Shown here piece by piece: positions 1 to 5,719 of a stretch of DNA of 44,137 nt (the first letter of the stretch is position 1; each line of letters starts with the position of its first letter). The stretch is from IMG/VR virus record IMGVR_UViG_3300046171_000151, positions 1 to 44,137 of that record; one strand, written 5' to 3'. The notes under the pieces are model-generated. The model worked only from the letters and a program-made list of their open reading frames with translations, was not told the origin of the DNA and made no database searches. The position numbers and the translations under genes were made by a program. Origin of the DNA: a virus.

Positions 1-158
1 GGTCAGAGAATATGATGGGTTAGTGGTACACTACACCGTAACGCATGCGTGCTGTACCCTAGAACCCTAGTGTTTTCTACTAGATAACACATCTAGCGAG
101 CCCTGAAAGGGCTACACCAGCACCCCCACCCGGGGGGAAAGCACCTGCCCCTACGTAT
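1..158. repeat. Left copy of the direct terminal repeat
   Basis: Bases 1-158 recur at 43980-44137 with a single difference (C131 versus A44110). T7-like phages have direct terminal repeats of this order, so these are probably the physical ends, although a circular assembly with overlapping ends would look the same. The repeat holds a promoter-like site (minus strand TACCACTAACCC, 17-28), a 6-bp stem-loop (99-113, AGCCCT/AGGGCT) and a C5/G5 stem-loop (123-136). The one mismatch lies in the loop of that last hairpin. Confidence 0.85.
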
Positions 159-187
159 ACATAGGTCTGACAAATTTTTATCAAAAT

Positions 188-832
188 CTAAGTAGACACC
201 CACATGGCTGCATAGCACTTGGGAAACTGCAAAGAAATCAGTTCTTTACATTGTTCAGCGATAACTTTATGTTCTAACTGAGTACCATTACCAGTACGTA
301 GATCACAATACGTCAACCAAGACCTAAGATTACCATGCATATACAACTTAGTTTTAGAAGAGAGAGGAAGAACATCTCTAGCACATTCTTTAGCTACCCC
401 TGCTTCTAACATTTGTTTATACAACCACATAGACGTATCATGATGTTGTTGAATCTGCATTTGAAATTGTTGAACATCAAAAGCATTTAAGTCATCAATA
501 CTATTTTGTCTATTAGAAGTATCTTGTCTACGTAAATCAGGGGTAGTAGGGAAATCAGTTACTTCAGCATACCGTTGAGAGAACTCTTGAAAAGAGAATG
601 ATCTATGACGTAAGAGTTGAGCAGCTACACTTCTGGTAGTCTCAATTTCTACACACATAGATACCATTTCAAAAGGGGACCAATGGTTATGTTTAATGAG
701 GTAATTAATTAACCTAGGAGCTGTAGTTGTATTATTTTGATTATTAGGGTTAGAGACTCTAGCCATATAGGCTACTAAGTCATCACCATTATCTGTTGAA
801 TGAATAAGAGTTACTTGGTGGTCAGTAATCAT
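188..832 (-). CDS. thyX: Flavin-dependent thymidylate synthase ThyX
   Basis: Converts dUMP to dTMP using methylene-tetrahydrofolate and FAD, supplying thymidylate for phage DNA synthesis. The ThyX signature RHRSFSFQEFSQRY (pattern RHRxxS...SxRY) is present near residue 75 and the length of about 214 residues fits the family. I prefer the ATG at 832 (MITDHQVTL), which matches the usual N-terminus; an ATG at 853 adds seven residues. Neither has a clear Shine-Dalgarno. It is the last gene transcribed, separated from terL by a structured 230-base gap, and complements the nrdAB genes far upstream. Confidence 0.93.
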   Translation of the reverse strand: MITDHQVTLIHSTDNGDDLVAYMARVSNPNNQNNTTTAPRLINYLIKHNHWSPFEMVSMCVEIETTRSVAAQLLRHRSFSFQEFSQRYAEVTDFPTTPDLRRQDTSNRQNSIDDLNAFDVQQFQMQIQQHHDTSMWLYKQMLEAGVAKECARDVLPLSSKTKLYMHGNLRSWLTYCDLRTGNGTQLEHKVIAEQCKELISLQFPKCYAAMWVST

Positions 833-853
833 AGAATTGATAAGTAATAACAT

Positions 854-1082
854 TCATCGTTTTACAAGATCAATAAGTAGATAGTTAATCTTGTGTCATT
901 GACGAAGTCGGGGGTTTAACAGGACTTACAGAATAACCATTCAAGAGGTTATTAATAAAGAAGGAAGGAGTCATGATAATGACTGTCTTCCTTCCTACAG
1001 GGTTCGAGTCCACCCTTCTCTCCCCCTGTATAGGGTCCACACCAGCCAGAACGCAGTGACTGCAATGGATTTGGTTGTCTTA
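854..1082. other. Structured intergenic region between terL and thyX
   Basis: No gene seen. It contains a 7-bp stem-loop (932-953, AATAACC/GGTTATT) and a long two-part hairpin (960-994: GAAGGAAG with CTTCCTTC, then AGTCAT-GATA-ATGACT). Read on the minus strand the long hairpin is followed by TTTATT, so it may be a terminator between terL and thyX. A T-arm-like GGTTCGAGTCC follows on the plus strand at about 1004-1014, but a tRNA cannot be folded around it. Bases 1024-1044 are a copy of a stretch in the RNA polymerase gene near 38691-38711. Confidence 0.5.
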
Positions 1083-2816
1083 TTAAACCCAGGTAGGAAC
1101 CACTTTTTTACCAGCTAACATACGAGCTTTTTGACGTTGATTTAAGTCCATACCAAAGGCCATATGAGAGGCTGCTGCTTCAGGATCGTCTAACCAACCC
1201 GCCATCATGTCATTCCAGTCATCACGTTTACGTTGATTCATGGCTTCATGAGCAGAGATAGCCATAGCATCAGTGAAGTATTTAACACCTTGTGCTAGAG
1301 AGTCTAATCTGTCGTCATGTTTAACAGCACCTTTCTCTCTACACATACGGCTCATTTGATAGAAGAGCATGTATAGGAGTCGTTCTTCAGGTGCAGAGTC
1401 AGGGTTTGATTTGAAGTCCCATTCGATAACAGAACGATCCACAATGAGACGATGCTGATTAAGCACAGGTTCGAGAGAGTCGATAATCCTGTCTTCTTTT
1501 CTGACATTAGCTCGTACCTCTTCTATGTCAATTAGTTGTTTAGTTTGCTGTAGATGTTTTTTAAATAATTCAGCTACGATACCATCACCAAAGTTAGTTT
1601 CAATTAATAGTTTAGTGACTTTAAATTTTTTACAACCACGTAGTATATCTAACAAGGTACGGTCACTGTACCCGTCTCTGTAAGCACGCATTTCATGCAC
1701 GTAGAGGAAGCCGTTTTTCTGAGATATGAAGCACGCGGCTGTTTCGTCTGTTCCTCTACCCGACGGATCAATTGAGCAGATTGTTTCGGAGTAATCAGTC
1801 CATTCCCCAGAGAGTTGCATTGGAGAATAAAAGTAATCTCCTGGGAGACCGACCGTAGGTAAGTCTTTAATAATGTTTGATGGGTCTGAGCACCATACGA
1901 CATTGTCAGGAGCAGTAGTGGGGTTAACACTAGTGACAACCAGATCAGACATTTTAAGTGGGAATTTTTCTGCATCACTAAGGCTTGTGTCTAACATGAA
2001 CTGCAACATAAAGTTGCTACGACCCATTGATGCTTCACGTTCTAAGAGATCATCATTATCGAAACGATCTGGGTCAGTTACGTTCCAAGTATCAATTCCA
2101 TTTTCAATATCAGCCACTAGCTGAGGCGCTAAGAGCCCTTCATACTGACTTACCTTCCTAGGGTACCTAGCAGGCCAAACAAAGGGCTTGTAGGACCTCT
2201 CAGCTAGCTTACGATAGATAGTAAAGGTTGTCTGAGGAGTACCCAAATACATAATCCTAGAATCAGTTTTAGGAGTAAGAATAGATTCAGCTTCTGTACA
2301 GAGTTGAAGTAGTTTTTCTCGCATGAGTTCTGTCATCGAGTTACCAGGAACTTCGATGTCATCAAGGATCATTAGGTCAGCACGACTACCAGTAAGCTGA
2401 CCAGTAATTCCAACTGATTTAACTGAAGGCGCTTGGTGTGGTGAGCAGTTAACATCAAATGATATTCGAGCCCAGCGGGAATCATCAGATTTAGGACGCA
2501 GATGGTTAAGCCAAGGAGTTTCAATGATTAGTTTTTGTAGAAAGATGGACATATTATCGGCTCGTTCTTTAGAAGCCGAGATGATCATGATCTTTTTTTC
2601 AGGATCGTTGAATAAGGTCCAGAGGACAAAAGCACCGGTAATCCAAGATTTACCAACACCTCGAAAAGCTTGAATCTGTAAACGTTTCGGGCCATGTTGT
2701 AGATAATCAGCGATTGCGTATTGGGCACGGGTAGGAGAAGGAAGGTCAAGCTGAGCCCACAAAGCTTGTAGAAACAGCTTGAAATCTTCTTGTAATAGAT
2801 CAAGACTTGTTGTCAT
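1083..2816 (-). CDS. terL: Terminase large subunit (T7 gp19-like)
   Basis: ATPase and nuclease that pumps concatemeric DNA into the prohead and cuts it at the terminal repeats. At 577 aa it has the expected length. The Walker A-type loop FRGVGKS lies near residue 53, the Walker B-type ADLMILDD near residue 147, and an acidic nuclease-like segment ETICSIDPSGRG near residue 345. It begins inside the last codons of the upstream HNH-type nuclease gene (17-base overlap), showing translational coupling. Partners are TerS (5180-5431) and the portal. Confidence 0.95.
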   Translation of the reverse strand: MTTSLDLLQEDFKLFLQALWAQLDLPSPTRAQYAIADYLQHGPKRLQIQAFRGVGKSWITGAFVLWTLFNDPEKKIMIISASKERADNMSIFLQKLIIETPWLNHLRPKSDDSRWARISFDVNCSPHQAPSVKSVGITGQLTGSRADLMILDDIEVPGNSMTELMREKLLQLCTEAESILTPKTDSRIMYLGTPQTTFTIYRKLAERSYKPFVWPARYPRKVSQYEGLLAPQLVADIENGIDTWNVTDPDRFDNDDLLEREASMGRSNFMLQFMLDTSLSDAEKFPLKMSDLVVTSVNPTTAPDNVVWCSDPSNIIKDLPTVGLPGDYFYSPMQLSGEWTDYSETICSIDPSGRGTDETAACFISQKNGFLYVHEMRAYRDGYSDRTLLDILRGCKKFKVTKLLIETNFGDGIVAELFKKHLQQTKQLIDIEEVRANVRKEDRIIDSLEPVLNQHRLIVDRSVIEWDFKSNPDSAPEERLLYMLFYQMSRMCREKGAVKHDDRLDSLAQGVKYFTDAMAISAHEAMNQRKRDDWNDMMAGWLDDPEAAASHMAFGMDLNQRQKARMLAGKKVVPTWV

Positions 2817-3642
2817 AAATAGCTAGTTCAGGTTTATTAACCCGTTGCATAGACTTGTTTAGTTGAGATGGTGTAATCAAGACTTCAGATTCACGTTCAA
2901 CAATTTTTTTAGCTTCTTTAATTTCTTGGAGGATCACGTTAGCAAATTTGAGACGTTCTTTAAGTGACATACCTTCAAGTGATGCGTGGTCGTATTTCAG
3001 AATTGCTCTTTTGACATATGACTCGTGCACTGAGGTATGGATAGATGAAGAAAGATCAGCTCTGTTGCGTGCATCATTGCCAATGTAAACACCACGCTTT
3101 TCAAAGTGTTCAATTAATTTTAGAGATTCACGTTCGTCAAGACCATCAAAAAGAAATTGAAGGGATTTAATAGGAGCAATATGATGTGCTTCAGTATCAG
3201 CAATTTGCGGCCGATCTTTTAGAAAAGATTTACCAGTCACACCAGGTTTAGACTGTTGTTTGCCCTTTTGATCCCTGTCAAGAACTTCAGCCTGTTTATC
3301 ATCACGATGACGAAACTGACTAGGTTTTTGACCGTTTGATTGATGATAATGAAGATCACCAGCTTGATCTTTAAACAAAGGTTTTTGAAGTCCTTTTCTT
3401 TTATCGTCGAATGCAGCCATGTCAGCTTTAAAACGACCAAAGCCAGAGTGACCACCGGCTGTACCTTCATAGTCTGCTTTGTTTAAAACACGCGGTGGTG
3501 GTTTAGGAGCTTTTTTTACTGCTCGTTTTGCTGCACCATTAGCTGCACCATTGGCACCGTTCTTGGCACCTTCAGTAATTGTTCTTTTGCCGTTTTTAAA
3601 AACGTATTCCGCAGTATCTTTAATGGCTTTTTTAATTGACAT
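2800..3642 (-). CDS. Putative HNH/AHH-fold nuclease with basic N-terminus
   Basis: This 280-aa protein has a Lys/Ala-rich, low-complexity N-terminus (NGANGAANGAAKRAVKK near residue 27) and a central segment EAHHIAPIKS...GVYIGNDARNRADLSSSIHTSVHESYV. The HHI...N...H...H order is that of AHH/HNH nucleases, including those of polymorphic toxins. Catalysis is inferred, not shown. It is the last gene before terL and overlaps it, so a role in DNA packaging or in degrading host or competitor DNA is plausible. Its start codon follows directly after a terminator-like hairpin. Confidence 0.6.
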   Translation of the reverse strand: MSIKKAIKDTAEYVFKNGKRTITEGAKNGANGAANGAAKRAVKKAPKPPPRVLNKADYEGTAGGHSGFGRFKADMAAFDDKRKGLQKPLFKDQAGDLHYHQSNGQKPSQFRHRDDKQAEVLDRDQKGKQQSKPGVTGKSFLKDRPQIADTEAHHIAPIKSLQFLFDGLDERESLKLIEHFEKRGVYIGNDARNRADLSSSIHTSVHESYVKRAILKYDHASLEGMSLKERLKFANVILQEIKEAKKIVERESEVLITPSQLNKSMQRVNKPELAIYDNKS

Positions 3643-3667
3643 AAAAAAAGCGCCCCTTGCGGAGCGC
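3643..3667 (-). terminator. Terminator-like hairpin abutting a start codon
   Basis: On the minus strand GCGCTCC-GCAA-GGGGCGC is followed by seven T and then directly by the ATG of the nuclease gene at 3642. Stem of 7 bp with one G-T pair, tetraloop and U-tract make a textbook intrinsic terminator. Its place between a promoter-like site and the gene it serves is unusual; it may terminate host-polymerase transcription, attenuate, or protect the 5' end of the mRNA. Confidence 0.8.
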
Positions 3668-3675
3668 GGTATATT

Positions 3676-3691
3676 TATTCGTTAGTGGACA
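3676..3691 (-). promoter_or_regulatory. Phage promoter-like site (class A), before nuclease-terL
   Basis: Minus strand TGTCCACTAACGAATA, one of about ten sites around CACTAACGTAT. It lies in the 54-base gap between the histone-like gene and the nuclease gene, pointing towards terL. If initiation falls on the G of AACG by analogy with T7 (CACTATA|G), the terminator-like hairpin would begin about 13 bases into the transcript. Confidence 0.6.
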
Positions 3692-3696
3692 GGTAT

Positions 3697-4638
3697 CTAG
3701 TAGTTTCGATTACCTGGATAACCAGCTTTAAGTGCTGCAGACTTTTTGGGTTTGTTCTCTACTCTGTCAAGAATTGCCCGTTGTTTAGCAGTACCACTCT
3801 TGCGAATCATTTTCGCATTAGCTTTAGCCCAAGCTGCCATACGCTTGTCTTTAGAAGCATTTTCCATCCGATCCTTCTTAGGGATAGGTTTTGGTGGTTT
3901 TGGTACTTTTGATACTTTTGGTGCAGGTTTAGGTGTAGATGCAACAGCTTGCTTTGGTTTTTTAGCAGTTGGTCTAGGTTTGTACTTACGATTTTTCCGA
4001 ATAGTCTTAGTTACAGCTGTAGTAGGGAGTTTATTTTTGTCTGCTTTTTTCTCAGATTTTTTCGCGTTACGTTCTTTAGCAGTACTACCTCTAGCAGCAT
4101 TAATAACATCATTAGCTGCCATAGCAGCCATCAGTGCACTACCTGATCCATCATCACGACCTGCAACAAGGCGGGTAGCACCTTTAAGAGCACCTTTTAA
4201 AACTTTGCCAGCAGTACGAGCAGCGGTTGACATTTGAGCGCGTCGAACAGCAGCGTTGACACGTTCAGCACCGTATAGACGGTTAGCAGCACCTGCAGGT
4301 TGTCCTACACGTTTACCACCAGTGGTTCCTTGAGCAGCTCGTGCTTGTTTAGCTGCAGCCTGTGCACGACGACTCGATGGTCTTCCAGTAGTACGAGTTT
4401 TGGCGGGAGAAAGAGCTTTAGGAGTAGATGCACCTTTGAGTTGATTCTTAGCTGGCGGCAATGCTTTAGGAGTAGGTGAACCTTTAAGAAGCTTTTGAGC
4501 ATTTTCTATCTTTACAGTTACTTGTTGAATACGTCGATCAACAAGTGCTTTGGCCTTAGGTGTAGTTGCAAGTGCACGCTGTTTTTTTAGTTTTGCTCTT
4601 TGTGATTTAAGCAAACTAATTTTTTTTCTATTAGCCAT
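3697..4638 (-). CDS. Histone H1-like Lys/Ala/Pro-rich basic protein
   Basis: A protein of about 313 aa with strongly biased composition: Lys, Arg, Ala, Pro and Ser dominate. It has near-repeats around residues 60-90 (GSPTPKALPPAKN, GASTPKALSPAKT) with SPAK-like boxes typical of H1-type DNA-binding tails. A less basic Ala/Gly-rich centre (around residues 125-180) may be a folded or helical part. No catalytic motif is seen. The start at 4638 (MANRKKISLL) overlaps the HNH gene stop. Inference: a nucleic-acid-binding packaging or internal protein, given neighbours TerS, HNH and TerL. Confidence 0.6.
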   Translation of the reverse strand: MANRKKISLLKSQRAKLKKQRALATTPKAKALVDRRIQQVTVKIENAQKLLKGSPTPKALPPAKNQLKGASTPKALSPAKTRTTGRPSSRRAQAAAKQARAAQGTTGGKRVGQPAGAANRLYGAERVNAAVRRAQMSTAARTAGKVLKGALKGATRLVAGRDDGSGSALMAAMAANDVINAARGSTAKERNAKKSEKKADKNKLPTTAVTKTIRKNRKYKPRPTAKKPKQAVASTPKPAPKVSKVPKPPKPIPKKDRMENASKDKRMAAWAKANAKMIRKSGTAKQRAILDRVENKPKKSAALKAGYPGNRNY

Positions 4639-4954
4639 TTGTGTAGTTAGCAATAATTTGTTCCCGTAGTGGGTTGTTAAAGCGAGTTATGAATTCTCGC
4701 CAATATGTTGATCCCTTTTCCTGATTACAGCTAGGACAGGAGCACACAAGGTTGTGTGTTTCATCTTTTCCACCATGATACTTAGGATGGACATGGTCAA
4801 GAGTAAGTTCATTAATGTCATAGGTTCCTCCGCAATAGACACATGTACAGTCAAAATGCTCTTTGATACTGCGCCTCCAAAGGCGCTTGGCTTCAGAGGA
4901 TGTCATGGCTATTAGGTTATGTAGATAATGGTCAGGAGTAGGGAGTGGCGTCAT
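4631..4954 (-). CDS. HNH endonuclease
   Basis: A 107-aa protein with a compact HNH domain. A first zinc knuckle (CVYCGG, residues about 40-45), the catalytic LTLDHVHPKYHGG, the Asn in ETHNLV and a second knuckle (CPSC) are all in order. Small HNH proteins encoded beside terminases often help to process DNA ends; otherwise they can be free-standing homing endonucleases. The gene overlaps both neighbours by a few bases, so it is a built-in member of the TerS-HNH-TerL string rather than a recent insertion. Confidence 0.88.
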   Translation of the reverse strand: MTPLPTPDHYLHNLIAMTSSEAKRLWRRSIKEHFDCTCVYCGGTYDINELTLDHVHPKYHGGKDETHNLVCSCPSCNQEKGSTYWREFITRFNNPLREQIIANYTNG

Positions 4955-5205
4955 TTGATTGAGCGATTCTTACGTGCAGAAATAGTCATTAGTCCATTCG
5001 ATGAATGATGGACGTCTGGTCCGCCTTTACCTTCAAGTCCGTTATTACGACGGAATTTTCTTGTTTCAGCGTTCTTTTTCTTACGTGCTGGTTTCTTCGC
5101 TGCTTTTAATGATGTAGTTTGATGCTTTGCATCTGCTTCAGGATTATTTCTGTAGAACTTTGCTGTCCTACTGAGCTTTTTATACGGGAGTTTCTCTCTT
5201 GCCAT
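4951..5205 (-). CDS. Small basic hypothetical protein
   Basis: About 84 aa, very rich in Lys and Arg (LKAAKKPARKKKNAETRKFRR), ending in a Gly-rich GLEGKGGPDVHHSSNG segment. I know similar short basic proteins from cyanophage genomes but no function. The ATG at 5205 (MAREKLPYKK) is preferred over the upstream ATG at 5223 because AGAGG lies four bases before it. It overlaps terS upstream and the HNH gene downstream. Confidence 0.7.
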   Translation of the reverse strand: MAREKLPYKKLSRTAKFYRNNPEADAKHQTTSLKAAKKPARKKKNAETRKFRRNNGLEGKGGPDVHHSSNGLMTISARKNRSIK

Positions 5206-5431
5206 AAAGCCTCTGTTGAACAAGATCTGGATCTACATCAGGAATAATTCTGGCAAGTTTACTTAGAGGACTACCCTCAATAGCAACACCAGTAATGTCA
5301 TTCTGTTTAAGCCAATCAATTGCTGCTTTAAGATCTTGAGTAGAAGCCTCTCCCGATTTAATACGAGAGAGGAGTTCTTCAGTCAAAATATTATGCAGCT
5401 CGTTAAATTTAGATTCAGCTGCTTTTTTCAT
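5180..5431 (-). CDS. terS: Terminase small subunit (T7 gp18-like)
   Basis: An 83-aa protein: N-terminal helical part (KFNELHNILTEELLSRIKSGEASTQDLKAAIDWLKQNDITG) followed by a Pro-containing tail (LARIIPDVDPDLVQQRLYGK). Length, the helical oligomerisation-type segment, the LKAAIDWLKQNDI pattern and position just after the tail fibre gene match gp18-type small terminases, which recognise the packaging site and recruit TerL. No promoter is visible; it is probably translated from the late message. Confidence 0.8.
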   Translation of the reverse strand: MKKAAESKFNELHNILTEELLSRIKSGEASTQDLKAAIDWLKQNDITGVAIEGSPLSKLARIIPDVDPDLVQQRLYGKRETPV

Positions 5432-5435
5432 TTAC

Positions 5436-5717
5436 TTAGTTACTAGGTTCAGTGGGCCAGGTAATTGAATGGGGGAACCCTTCAGTACTTGGAAGATCAC
5501 GTAGTTGCTGACGGTATGTAGCCCACTCAGCTGTATCCCATGGAGCATCAGATACCATACGATAATCAGAAGCTTGTAGAAGCCTGTTGCGTTCTTGTCT
5601 ATTTATATCAGCCAACTCAAGTAAGTAAGCATCATCAACAGAAAGAGAAGTATCTTCTTTCCGTTTCTGGTAACTTGACCAAAGCCTAAGAGTGTATTCG
5701 TAATTAGATTTATTCAT
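5436..5717 (-). CDS. Putative tail fibre assembly chaperone
   Basis: A 93-aa protein. The C-terminal half (WATYRQQLRDLPSTEGFPHSITWP) matches the pattern of phage tail assembly chaperones, whose typical core is YRQxLRDxP...GFPxxxxWP. Such proteins help fold or mount tail fibres. It lies two bases after the fibre gene, which fits. The N-terminal helix (YEYTLRLWSSYQKRKED) is of unknown role. The assignment is from motif memory, not a search. Confidence 0.6.
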   Translation of the reverse strand: MNKSNYEYTLRLWSSYQKRKEDTSLSVDDAYLLELADINRQERNRLLQASDYRMVSDAPWDTAEWATYRQQLRDLPSTEGFPHSITWPTEPSN

Positions 5718-5719
5718 AA

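Noticed and set aside
1000-1030. Possible tRNA on the plus strand because of GGTTCGAGTCC
   Set aside because: The T-stem pairs only partly and no acceptor, D-arm or anticodon arm of correct spacing could be built; kept only as a structured region.
2714-2729. ATTGGGCACGGGTA on the plus strand resembles the published Syn5 RNA polymerase promoter
   Set aside because: It lies inside terL, points against all genes, and differs in the core; probably chance.
3685-4237. Long plus-strand ORFs opposite the histone-like gene
   Set aside because: They are antisense to a repetitive Lys/Ala-rich gene, whose composition leaves the opposite frames open; no sign of a real protein.
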